Below, piece after piece: positions 1 through 6,743 of a stretch of DNA of 23,198 nt. The stretch is from Porphyrobacter sp. UBA7686. Lineage in GTDB: Bacteria; Pseudomonadota; Alphaproteobacteria; Sphingomonadales; Sphingomonadaceae. The position numbers and the translations under genes were made by a program. The stretch's first letter is position 1. Each line of letters opens with the position of its first letter. The stretch is taken from assembly GCA_002482865.1 (NCBI GenBank), contig DLGU01000017.1:1184-24381 (forward strand). Reading direction: 5' to 3'. A model generated the notes under the pieces. It did not search any database and was not told the DNA's origin. It saw only the letters and a list, made by a program, of their open reading frames with translations.

Positions 1-857
1 TTGGCCCGCGCCGCGCCCTCGTTCCACTCGCGGTCAGCGGCGATCATGGCGAGCAGCGTGTCGGCAGCATCATCGCGCTGGCCTGCGGCAAAGGCGGCTT
101 CGGCAAAGGCGAACTGGGCGTCCATATCCTCGGGCGCAGCGGCGGCAGCGGCGCGCAGCGCGGCAAGCTCGCTGTCATCGACGCGAGTGCCGGCGAGTTC
201 GAGCGCGCTGCGGGCGGGCGCGATGGCGGGATCGGTGGCGAGGCGCGGATCGCTGTCGATCACCTCCATCACCTGCTTGGCCTGATCGACCTCGCCAAGC
301 TGCACAAGCGCACGCACTAACCCGGCATGGGCAGGGGCATTGTCCTGCGCGAATTCGGTGATCTGCGCAAAAATGCCCGCCGCGCGCTGAGGATCGCCAG
401 CGGCGAGTGCTTCCTCGCCCAGTTTCACGAATTGCGCAATCTCCTCGGGCGAGGGGCCTTGCGGTTCAACCGGCACGCCATCGGCCGCGCCGCCATTGAT
501 CGGCAATTGTGCGAGCAGTTGGTCAAGCATGGCCTTCAACTGCGATTCGCTGCGGGCGTTGGTCAGGTCGGCAATCGGCTGGCCCTGAAACATCGCATAG
601 ACCGTCGGGATCGAGCGCACCTGGAACTGCGCGGCAATGAACTGTTCCTCGTCCACGTTCAGCTTCGACAGTACCACGCCCTTGTCGGCATATTCGGCTG
701 CAACCTTTTCCAGCACCGGGTTCAGCGCCTTGCACGGGCCGCACCATTCAGCCCAGAAATCGAGGATGACGAGCTTGGTCTGCGATGGGTCGACCACCGC
801 CTTGCGGAAACGGTCGACCGCCTTCTGTTCGTCGATGCTCAGTCCCATGCTGGCCAA
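1..857 (-). CDS. cnoX: Thioredoxin-TPR co-chaperone, CnoX/YbbN family (partial, C-terminus beyond window)
   Basis: This is a periplasm-free, cytoplasmic thioredoxin-fold protein with a C-terminal TPR region; the family (YbbN, renamed CnoX) protects proteins from oxidation and hands them to chaperones. The N-terminal thioredoxin domain contains a full WCGPC active site at about residues 38-42, followed by the family's VDEEQF strand and the cis-proline loop RSIPTVYAMFQG. The downstream part, to the window edge, is the alanine- and glutamate-rich TPR region, including the typical segment DREWNEGAAR close to the C-terminus. About 285 codons are visible and the family is near 300 residues, so only a short tail is missing. 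I chose a TTG start at 857 because AGGAG lies 8 nt upstream and it yields the N-terminus MASMGL; the ATG at 848 is too far from that site. Upstream is an untranslated stretch shared with the tRNA gene. Family assignment is firm; the TTG start is likely but unproven. Confidence 0.9.
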   Translation of the reverse strand, partial: MASMGLSIDEQKAVDRFRKAVVDPSQTKLVILDFWAEWCGPCKALNPVLEKVAAEYADKGVVLSKLNVDEEQFIAAQFQVRSIPTVYAMFQGQPIADLTNARSESQLKAMLDQLLAQLPINGGAADGVPVEPQGPSPEEIAQFVKLGEEALAAGDPQRAAGIFAQITEFAQDNAPAHAGLVRALVQLGEVDQAKQVMEVIDSDPRLATDPAIAPARSALELAGTRVDDSELAALRAAAAAAPEDMDAQFAFAEAAFAAGQRDDAADTLLAMIAADREWNEGAARA

Positions 858-1102
858 GTTATGTGCTCCTGCTGTGTCATTGGACGCCTGCGCGCCATTG
901 GCTCCAATGTGGGGCCTTGCGCCAAGATGTGAAGCGCGGATTTGTGCTGACCGCTATGCCATACGCGATCAAGCCCCAATCGCGCCAAATTTGTGCGGGC
1001 CATTGAGCGAATTTAGCGCTTGCAGGTGTGCCAAGGCGCTGCTAATCGCGCCGCCTCTCCGGCAGGAACCGCGCATCTGCGGCTTTCTGTCAGCGCCAGT
1101 GA

Positions 1103-1177
1103 GCGGGCGTAGCTCAGGGGTAGAGCACAACCTTGCCAAGGTTGGGGTCGAGGGTTCGAATCCCTTCGCCCGCTCCA
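1103..1177 (+). tRNA. tRNA-Gly(GCC)
   Basis: A full cloverleaf can be drawn. The acceptor stem is GCGGGCG (1103-1109) with CGCCCGC (1167-1173), discriminator T at 1174, and an encoded CCA at 1175-1177. The anticodon stem is CAACC/GGTTG around the loop TTGCCAA (1133-1139), giving anticodon GCC at 1135-1137, which reads GGC and GGT glycine codons. The T arm contains GGGTTCGAATCCC. A TTGCAG (1020-1025) and GCTAAT (1041-1046) pair lies about 60-80 nt upstream and could be its promoter, but the 15-nt spacing makes this weak. No intron is present. Confidence 0.97.
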
Positions 1178-1336
1178 TTACATCCAGCATTTCTGCGACT
1201 TTTTGCCTTCGGGCGCCGGGCCATCGGTGACCGGCAAGGCAAGGCGATTGCCTGTCTCGGGCTGCCCGAGAACCGCCGCGCGAGCCTTCTCATTTTTTCG
1301 CTTTGGGCCTGATCGCCAGCGCGATCCGCTAATGCG

Positions 1337-2368
1337 TCATTCCTGCCCCGGGGCTTGTGCAGACAGAAGCGCTATGATCGCCACCAGCCAAACGATGACG
1401 GCCGCAAGAAACACCTTCAACGCAACGTCCAGGACCCCAGCCATCGCAGCGATTAGTAGCGCGAAGCAATAGAAATCACGGCTCGTCAGGTCTTTGAGCA
1501 GCCGTGCGTTAGGGCTGCCCGTCTGCTCCTGAATGCGTTTCGCGCCGTCGAAATGGACGATGCCCTCGCGCCGGAAGGCCGAGGCTCCGAGGATGGCGAG
1601 GCCGGTGGCCATGACAGCGGCGGCGCCCATGCCGACCAGCGCGTCCTCGCCCCGCCCCTGCATCCAGAAGTTGCCCCCGGCACCGGCCAGAAAGGCGACG
1701 TTGGTGAAGGCATCGATGATGCTGTCAAGCGAGGCACCGGGTTTTGAAGAGCGGAAGGTTGCTCGTGCGATCTCGCCATCGATCCCGTCGACAACCGAGG
1801 CGATCTGGAACAGCAGCGCCCCTACCACCAACCCGCTTGGCGTCCCCGTCAGCAAGCTTGCCAACATCGCCAATGCGGTCAGCAATGTCAGCAGAGTGGC
1901 ATGGCCAGGACGGATCCAGCCGAACCTGAGCAACGCTGCCGAGGCGGTCTGCGACAGGGGACGGTTGCAATGGCGCGAGATCATCCCGTCGCCGGGCTTA
2001 GCCGTGCTGCGCACAATCGCCTTGGCCGCTTTGCGCAAAGCCATCTCGGGATCAGCTGGCTGGTCGGGGGCTACCGCCAAACCCGCTTGCACCGCGAGGA
2101 TAGTGGCCGCGTCCGGTAGCGCCTCGCCGGGAAGCAAGGTGACGTTGGCAGGTGGCGGGAGTTCGACCACGAGGCCGGGTGCCAGACGGATGATCTCAGC
2201 GCGCGTCAACGGGGCGAGCGTGCCCGAATCGCCCAACACCAGCAGCAGAGGCGTACCGGGTAGCGCCGCGACATGGGCCTTTGCCAGACGCGCCGCCGCT
2301 GGCACCCCGGCGACCAGGCGGTCGGCCGTGCGTGACGACGAGAAGCGATACCCGAGGGGGGATGACAT
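1337..2368 (-). CDS. CDP-alcohol phosphotransferase with N-terminal extension; possible CDP-inositol user
   Basis: Integral membrane enzyme of the CDP-alcohol phosphatidyltransferase family (343 residues), which moves a phospho-alcohol from a CDP carrier to an acceptor with release of CMP. The complete metal-binding signature is present: D194, D197-G198, A201-R202, G211, D215, D219, at the family spacing. Several membrane segments surround it (about 155-193, 219-232, 245-265, 299-336). Residues 1-125 are an extra domain of alternating hydrophobic and polar stretches without a GxGxR nucleotide-binding loop. In hyperthermophile di-myo-inositol-phosphate synthases a cytidylyltransferase domain occupies this place, so it may be a degenerate remnant (inference). 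The segment DGMISRHCNRPLS just before the first helix is typical of the N-terminal edge of this enzyme family. A GAGG precedes the ATG by 4 nt. It is transcribed divergently from a second family member. The substrate is not known from sequence; CDP-inositol is suggested by the neighbouring Ino1 and cytidylyltransferase. Confidence 0.85.
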   Translation of the reverse strand: MSSPLGYRFSSSRTADRLVAGVPAAARLAKAHVAALPGTPLLLVLGDSGTLAPLTRAEIIRLAPGLVVELPPPANVTLLPGEALPDAATILAVQAGLAVAPDQPADPEMALRKAAKAIVRSTAKPGDGMISRHCNRPLSQTASAALLRFGWIRPGHATLLTLLTALAMLASLLTGTPSGLVVGALLFQIASVVDGIDGEIARATFRSSKPGASLDSIIDAFTNVAFLAGAGGNFWMQGRGEDALVGMGAAAVMATGLAILGASAFRREGIVHFDGAKRIQEQTGSPNARLLKDLTSRDFYCFALLIAAMAGVLDVALKVFLAAVIVWLVAIIALLSAQAPGQE

Positions 2369-2415
2369 GAGGCCTCGCAGTGCTGCGGAATTGCGCTGAT
2401 AAACAGCCGCCTATA

Positions 2416-2430
2416 TGCATCGCCGATGCA
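2416..2430. promoter_or_regulatory. Perfect 15-bp palindrome in divergent promoter region
   Basis: TGCATCG (2416-2422) and CGATGCA (2424-2430) form a perfect inverted repeat with a one-base centre. It lies in the 104-bp gap between two divergent CDP-alcohol phosphotransferase genes, overlapping a TATATG (2412-2417) that could be a -10 element with TTGCGC (2391-2396) upstream. Size, symmetry and position fit a transcription-factor operator, but no regulator is identified in the window. Confidence 0.45.
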
Positions 2431-2472
2431 CGGTAGGGCAACGTCGTCCTGCCGCGGATCCGGTGATACGCT

Positions 2473-3354
2473 ATGACCCCTGCTTCCTCGACCCCGGTGA
2501 CCGCGCAGCCCGCGCGACCGGCGGAGCTTGAGGATTGGCTCAATCGTCAGGTCTATCACCCCCTGTCGTGGCGGCTGGCGCGCAGACTTGCACCGACACG
2601 GATGACGCCGGACATGGTCTCGGCTGCCGGTGCTGCAACGATCATGTTGGCCGCTGCAAGCTATGGTCTGATCGCAGCGCCTTGGGGAGTGATGCTGGGG
2701 CTATTGCTCCATATGTCCTGGCACGTGCTTGATGGAGCAGACGGTGATCTCGCGCGGCTGACCGGGCGCAGTTCGGCGCATGGCGAGCTGGTGGATGGGA
2801 TCTGCGACTACGCCGGGCATATCGTACTCTATGTGACGATGGGGGCGATGGCAGCGGGCCAGATCGGCAGCTTGGGGTGGGCCTTGATGTGGGCGGCGGG
2901 GGCCAGCCGTGTGGTGCAGGCCGCGCATTACGAAGGCACGCGGCGGCAATATCAGCTGGCTGTCTACGGCACGCCGTGGATGGGAAGCGAGGCCCCCTCC
3001 ACTGACACGAGGGGCCGGCGGCATCCTTTCGTCGTCTATTATCTGTGGCTGACCGGCCTGATCGTGCCGCACGGCGCCGCATTGCAGTTGGCAGTGCAAG
3101 CGCCAGTGACACGCGCGCCTTTGCGCGAGGCGATGCGGCAGCACGGCAAGGCTCTGCTCGCCCGGATCGGACTCCTCAGCGCCAACTATCGCACACTGGC
3201 AGTGGGTGCCGCGATGCTGGCGGGTCGGCCACACTGGTATTTTCTGTTCGAGATCGTGGTTTTGGGCGCCGTCCTGATCGCCTCCCTGACCCGGGTGCGC
3301 GCGGTGATGGAGACGGTGCTGGTTCAGGCGGGGGCGTCCAACACCTTGCGATAA
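2473..3354 (+). CDS. CDP-alcohol phosphotransferase; possible CDP-inositol-dependent phosphoinositol transferase
   Basis: Second integral membrane CDP-alcohol phosphatidyltransferase of the locus, 293 residues. The whole catalytic motif is intact: D87, D90-G91, A94-R95, G104, D108, D112, with the canonical 8-residue gap between R95 and G104. The N-terminal segment EDWLNRQVYHPLSWRLAR, followed by PTRMTPDMVS, is the standard entry into the first membrane helix. Other hydrophobic stretches lie near residues 52-86, 113-140, 185-205 and 255-280. GGTGA stands 6 nt before the ATG. The 3' end overlaps the convergent glycosyltransferase gene by 31 bp, an unusually tight arrangement. It lacks the long N-terminal extension of its divergent neighbour, so the two may act on different acceptors. 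Candidate reactions are transfer of phosphoinositol from CDP-inositol to inositol phosphate, a lipid or a glycan; ordinary phospholipid synthesis cannot be excluded. Confidence 0.87.
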   Translation: MTPASSTPVTAQPARPAELEDWLNRQVYHPLSWRLARRLAPTRMTPDMVSAAGAATIMLAAASYGLIAAPWGVMLGLLLHMSWHVLDGADGDLARLTGRSSAHGELVDGICDYAGHIVLYVTMGAMAAGQIGSLGWALMWAAGASRVVQAAHYEGTRRQYQLAVYGTPWMGSEAPSTDTRGRRHPFVVYYLWLTGLIVPHGAALQLAVQAPVTRAPLREAMRQHGKALLARIGLLSANYRTLAVGAAMLAGRPHWYFLFEIVVLGAVLIASLTRVRAVMETVLVQAGASNTLR

Positions 3355-4478
3355 AGCGCAAGGTTGGCTGCGGCGAAGGCACGCCAGTCGAGTTGTGCCG
3401 CGCGCGCCAGACCAAGCTGACGCAGCTCGGCGGCAAGGGCGGGGTCCTGCGTCACTCGCCGCAGGGCGGCGGCAATTGACGCCGGATCATGGGGATCAAC
3501 CAGAAGCGCCGCACCGCCCGCCACCTCAGGCATTGCCGAGCAATTGCTGGTTACGACCGGACAACCACATGCCATCGCCTCGGCAACGGGGTTACCAAAG
3601 CCTTCGATGAAGGAAGGATGCAGCAACGCCGCAGCTCCGCTGTAAAGCTGCACGAGCGCCGCACGATCGATCGGCTCAAGCACAAGAACGCGGCCCTCAA
3701 GGCTTAACTCGCGTGTGAGTTGCGCGAATCCCTGCCGCTGCCCGCCGCGCCTTTGCACCAGCACCAGATCAATGTCGGACGAGGATCCACATGCCTGCGC
3801 AAACGCTGTCAGCGCGCCCTCGTGATTCTTGTACGGTGCGCCCTGCCCCACGATCAGGACGTAGCGCCTGTGGGGAGCAAGGCCCAGTTGCGCCAATGCC
3901 TGTGCATCGGGCGAGACCGGGTGGAAATCATCGGCAACGCCAGAGCGGGTCACCGCAATACGGGCCGCCGCTTCCGGCCTGACGCGGGTAATCTCGCTGC
4001 GGCTCGCCTCGCTGACTGTCGCAATAACGGCCGAGCGGGTGAGCGCCCGCAGGATGCCATAGCCGTAGAAACGTTGCTCGATTCGGCCCCAGAGCGCCGC
4101 ATTGCACCATTTCGGATGCGTCAGCCACATCGTGTCGTGAATGGTCGTGATCGAGGGCATCGTCAGTCCGCCAGGCAATATGTTGGCCGGTGCATGAAAC
4201 AGGTCGATCCCGCGCAAGTCGACGGCAAGTGGCAGGTGAAGCAATGTGACCGGGCCATTTGCTGGAGCGCGAACAATGACTTCCCGAACATTGGCCGCAT
4301 CGCTCAGCGGTTCATCGCGCGCAGGGTGCCGGAGAAAAGTGAACTGAATGTCAGGCGCCAGGGACGGCAGATGCTTAACCAGCGCGGCAACGACTTCGCC
4401 GATCCCACTTGGTCGCGGACCGAGGTAGCGGCAATCGAGTGCGATGTGGGGCCGCTGAAAGGACGAGCGAATTTGCAT
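3324..4478 (-). CDS. Glycosyltransferase, GT4 family
   Basis: GT-B fold retaining glycosyltransferase of about 384 residues, probably acting at the cytoplasmic face of the inner membrane on the surface glycan. The N-terminal half contains RPSGIGEVV and HDTMWL, and the C-terminal half contains YVLIVGQGAPYKNHEG and the donor-binding EGFGNPVAEAM (about residues 292-302), with its catalytic glutamates, then TSNCSAMPEVAGGAALLVDP. This is the layout of GT4 enzymes that use nucleotide sugars. I start it at the ATG at 4478; an in-frame TTG at 4499 would add seven residues but has no Shine-Dalgarno sequence. It is transcribed away from the Ino1 operon and its tail overlaps the CDP-alcohol phosphotransferase gene. 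Donor sugar and linkage cannot be read from sequence; inositol-modified glycan synthesis is inferred from context only. Confidence 0.85.
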   Translation of the reverse strand: MQIRSSFQRPHIALDCRYLGPRPSGIGEVVAALVKHLPSLAPDIQFTFLRHPARDEPLSDAANVREVIVRAPANGPVTLLHLPLAVDLRGIDLFHAPANILPGGLTMPSITTIHDTMWLTHPKWCNAALWGRIEQRFYGYGILRALTRSAVIATVSEASRSEITRVRPEAAARIAVTRSGVADDFHPVSPDAQALAQLGLAPHRRYVLIVGQGAPYKNHEGALTAFAQACGSSSDIDLVLVQRRGGQRQGFAQLTRELSLEGRVLVLEPIDRAALVQLYSGAAALLHPSFIEGFGNPVAEAMACGCPVVTSNCSAMPEVAGGAALLVDPHDPASIAAALRRVTQDPALAAELRQLGLARAAQLDWRAFAAANLALYRKVLDAPA

Positions 4479-4602
4479 TGTTACAACGACTTCATCCAAT
4501 TCGGGTTAGCTGAATTTTGGCCCGTTTTGCCGCACCTGCGAACAGCATGAGGCGGCGTGTCACATGGCCTAACTAGACCCACAGCCAGCGGCTCAAGCAT
4601 GC

Positions 4603-4624
4603 CCGGAATCTGGCAGATTTCCGG
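4603..4624. promoter_or_regulatory. Inverted repeat CCGGAA-N10-TTCCGG, candidate operator
   Basis: CCGGAA (4603-4608) and TTCCGG (4619-4624) are exact reverse complements separated by 10 bp. The symmetry continues inward with TCTG and CAGA, offset by one extra base. It lies between two divergent transcription units of the glycan locus, where a dimeric regulator could bind. No such regulator gene is visible nearby. Confidence 0.4.
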
Positions 4625-4735
4625 CATTTCCGTGGGCCAGATGACGTTCATTTTGGATCATTTCTCAGCCTCAAAGTTACCCGCTTGCGACCGGATTTAT
4701 ACGAGGGAAGGAGCCGCGACTAAAATTCGTTAGGG

Positions 4736-4762
4736 TTGACAGATGCTTGGCCTCCATAGATG
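4736..4762 (+). promoter_or_regulatory. Candidate promoter of the ino1 operon
   Basis: TTGACA at 4736-4741 is a perfect sigma-70 -35 hexamer. The -10 is poor: TAGATG (4757-4762) at 15-nt spacing is the best match. If real, transcription would begin near 4769, just upstream of the AAGGA ribosome site at 4778, which supports the downstream ATG for ino1. Confidence 0.45.
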
Positions 4763-4789
4763 AATTGCGAGCAATGTAAGGATGAATTG

Positions 4790-5890
4790 ATGAATCGCGT
4801 ACGAGCCGCAATCGTAGGCGTGGGCAACTGTGCTTGTTCACTCGTGCAAGGTGGTGCCTATTATCGACGGACATTGTCAAGTGACGGTTTAATCCATAAG
4901 TCAATCGGTGGCTATCTAGCCAGCGATGTCGATTTTGTTCTTGGCATTGACGTTGATCGACGCAAGGTCGGCAGATCTCTTGTTGAAGCGATTTTTGCAA
5001 GTCCCAACAATACGCAGGTTTTCGAAACCAATATTGAGCAGACATCTGCACAGGTCATCATGGGCCGCGTGCTTGACGGTGTCGCTCCGCACATGGTGCA
5101 GGCCGGTGAGCGCGGGTTCCAGATTGCTGACCTGCCCGAACCCACGCAGGACGAAATCGTTGCTGCACTGCGGCGTGAGCGGGTCGATGTGCTGATCAAC
5201 TTCCTGCCGGTCGGTTCGCAACGCGCGAGCGAATTCTACATGGAATGCGCGCTTGAGGCCGGGGTTGGCGTGGTGAACGCGATCCCCGTGTTCATCGCCA
5301 GCAACCCTGAATGGGAGGCACGCTTCCGCCAGCGCGGGCTGCCGATCGTGGGCGATGACATCAAGGCACAAGTCGGTGCCACGATCATCCACCGCACTCT
5401 GTCGAACCTGTTCTCCACCCGCGGCGTCACGGTTGATCGGACCTACCAGCTGAACACCGGCGGCAATACCGACTTCATGAACATGCTGGATCCGGCGCGG
5501 CTTGCCGACAAGAAGGTGTCAAAGACCGAAGCGGTGCAGGCAGCGCTGGCGCAGCGGCTGGATGATGAGAACATCCGTATCGGCCCGGCCGAATACGTGC
5601 CCTGGCAAAAAGACAACAAGATCGCGTTTGTGCGGCTGGAAGGCTCACAATGGGGCGGCGTTGCGGTCAACCTTGAGCTGCGCCTTTCGGTCGAAGATAG
5701 CCCCAATTCAGCCGCCTGCGTGATGGATGCGATCCGGTTTTGCAAACTGGCGCGCGATCGCGGTGAAGGCGGCACGCTGATCGCCGAAAGTGCGTATTAC
5801 TGCAAACACCCAGCGCAGCAGTTGGTGGAAGATGTCGCGCTCGGCCTGCTGGATGTGCGCGCAGCGCCGAGGCTGGACGCCGCCGAGTAA
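4790..5890 (+). CDS. ino1: Inositol-3-phosphate synthase (Ino1)
   Basis: Cytoplasmic NAD-dependent enzyme that isomerises glucose-6-phosphate to 1L-myo-inositol-1-phosphate (inositol-3-phosphate), the only known route of de novo inositol formation. The 366-residue product matches the compact actinobacterial/archaeal type. Visible motifs are the NAD-binding GVGNC (10-14), NFLPVGS (137-143), NAIPVFIAS (163-171), GDDIKAQVGAT (188-198), LNTGGNTDFMNM (221-232), KKVSKT (241-246) and EDSPNSA (302-308), including the conserved lysines of the active site. The start is set at 4790 because AAGGA lies 7 nt upstream; an in-frame ATG at 4760 falls in the likely promoter. The first 250 bp are clearly AT-richer than the rest (see findings). 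It heads the plus-strand operon, 91 bp before the nucleotidyltransferase, so it probably supplies that enzyme with inositol phosphate. Such enzymes are not widespread in Alphaproteobacteria. Confidence 0.95.
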   Translation: MNRVRAAIVGVGNCACSLVQGGAYYRRTLSSDGLIHKSIGGYLASDVDFVLGIDVDRRKVGRSLVEAIFASPNNTQVFETNIEQTSAQVIMGRVLDGVAPHMVQAGERGFQIADLPEPTQDEIVAALRRERVDVLINFLPVGSQRASEFYMECALEAGVGVVNAIPVFIASNPEWEARFRQRGLPIVGDDIKAQVGATIIHRTLSNLFSTRGVTVDRTYQLNTGGNTDFMNMLDPARLADKKVSKTEAVQAALAQRLDDENIRIGPAEYVPWQKDNKIAFVRLEGSQWGGVAVNLELRLSVEDSPNSAACVMDAIRFCKLARDRGEGGTLIAESAYYCKHPAQQLVEDVALGLLDVRAAPRLDAAE

Positions 5891-5896
5891 TGCGGG

Positions 5897-5922
5897 ACCG
5901 ATACAACCGCACAACCGATACA
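5897..5922. repeat. Short direct repeat ACCGATACA x2
   Basis: ACCGATACA occurs at 5897-5905 and again at 5914-5922, a 17-bp period, inside the 91-bp gap between ino1 and the nucleotidyltransferase gene. It might be a protein-binding site or mean nothing; the unit is short. Confidence 0.3.
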
Positions 5923-5981
5923 GATTTCCGTGTTTGTAAGCTCCCTGGCTTCTCATCCTCTCTAGCCCAAGGCAGCACGTC

Positions 5982-6743
5982 ATGAATGCTCTGATCCTCG
6001 CGGCCGGATTTGGCAGCCGGTTGTCCGGAATGCGGACACCCAAGCCGCTTGTCGAAGTGGCCGGCGTTAGCCTGCTGGAGTGGTCAGTGCGGCAGATGGC
6101 GGCTGCGGGGGTCACGCGGGCGGTGATCGTCACTGGACATCGTGCCGACGAGATTGAGGCTCGTCTGCCCGGGATCGCTCAAGCAACCGGAGTGGCGCTT
6201 GAACCATGCCGTATGGTGGACTGGTCGCGTCCGAACGGTCATTCCGTCATCGCCGGCGCAGCAAGGATCAGCGGCAACTACTTGCTGGTCATGGCCGACC
6301 ACTTGTTCAGTACAGGTTTGTTGCAGCGCCTTGTCGCAGGCTTTGACCGCAGCGCTGGAGTGGCCCTAGCTATCGATCGCAGGGTCGAAGGCCCCGCCAT
6401 CGACCCCGCGGATGCCACTTGGGTGCGTTGCCGCAGCAACGGCCGCATTGCGCAGATCGGCAAACAGCTGATCCGCTATGACGCGGTCGACTGCGGCGCC
6501 TTCATTGCAACGCCCGATCTCGCCCAAGCCATTTTCGAAGCGATTGCGGAAGGCGCCAGCGGCAGCCTGTCCGATGGGATGCAACGCCTCGCGGATCGCG
6601 AATTGGCAGAAACGGTCGATGTGACGGGTGAATTGTGGATCGACGTTGACGATCCGGCCATGCTTGCGTTGGCACAGGTGATGGCACCCGCCATATTGGG
6701 GCGCGGCGCCGCACAGCCGATATCGCATCAGGTCGCCGCATGA
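5982..6743 (+). CDS. Sugar-phosphate nucleotidyltransferase, probable inositol-1-phosphate cytidylyltransferase
   Basis: Cytoplasmic NTP_transferase-fold enzyme of 253 residues. The signature LAAGFGSRL (6-14) and PKPL (20-23) form the nucleotide and phosphate site. NGHSV (85-89) and MADH (104-107) follow; the DH pair replaces the usual GD metal motif of glucose-1-phosphate enzymes. DCGAF (170-174) and the terminal WIDVDDPA (219-226) are typical of cytidylyltransferases for phosphocholine and inositol phosphate. From these traits plus its position directly after ino1, I infer the reaction CTP + inositol-1-phosphate to CDP-inositol + pyrophosphate. In hyperthermophiles this domain is often fused to a CDP-alcohol phosphotransferase; here it is free-standing and two such transferases sit 2-4 kb upstream. 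AAGG stands 9 nt before the ATG. The stop overlaps the next gene by ATGA. A phosphocholine or hexose-1-phosphate substrate remains possible. Confidence 0.8.
   Translation: MNALILAAGFGSRLSGMRTPKPLVEVAGVSLLEWSVRQMAAAGVTRAVIVTGHRADEIEARLPGIAQATGVALEPCRMVDWSRPNGHSVIAGAARISGNYLLVMADHLFSTGLLQRLVAGFDRSAGVALAIDRRVEGPAIDPADATWVRCRSNGRIAQIGKQLIRYDAVDCGAFIATPDLAQAIFEAIAEGASGSLSDGMQRLADRELAETVDVTGELWIDVDDPAMLALAQVMAPAILGRGAAQPISHQVAA

Larger units (their letters stand above)
4479..4789. other. Divergent intergenic region upstream of the inositol/capsule operon
   Basis: This 311-bp gap separates a minus-strand glycosyltransferase from the plus-strand Ino1 operon. It has no convincing gene. It holds the imperfect palindrome described at 4603-4624 and a strong -35-like hexamer at 4736, and must carry promoters for both directions. 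Base composition becomes AT-richer toward the Ino1 start. Confidence 0.6.

Noticed and set aside
1..932. Plus-strand open frames over the thioredoxin gene
   Set aside because: The minus strand encodes an unmistakable WCGPC thioredoxin; the plus-strand frames are its shadows.
1237..1326. Stem-loops after the tRNA (1237-1253, 1255-1271, 1311-1326) considered as terminators
   Set aside because: The stems are perfect but short, and none is directly followed by a T-run on either strand; the T6 at 1293-1298 is over 20 bases from the nearest stem.
1533..2399. Plus-strand open frame opposite the CDP-alcohol phosphotransferase
   Set aside because: The minus strand carries an intact catalytic motif and membrane helices; this frame has none and is a composition artefact.
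4760..4789. Upstream ATG for ino1
   Set aside because: It falls in the likely promoter and lacks a ribosome site, while the ATG at 4790 has AAGGA 7 nt upstream and gives the family's usual N-terminus.
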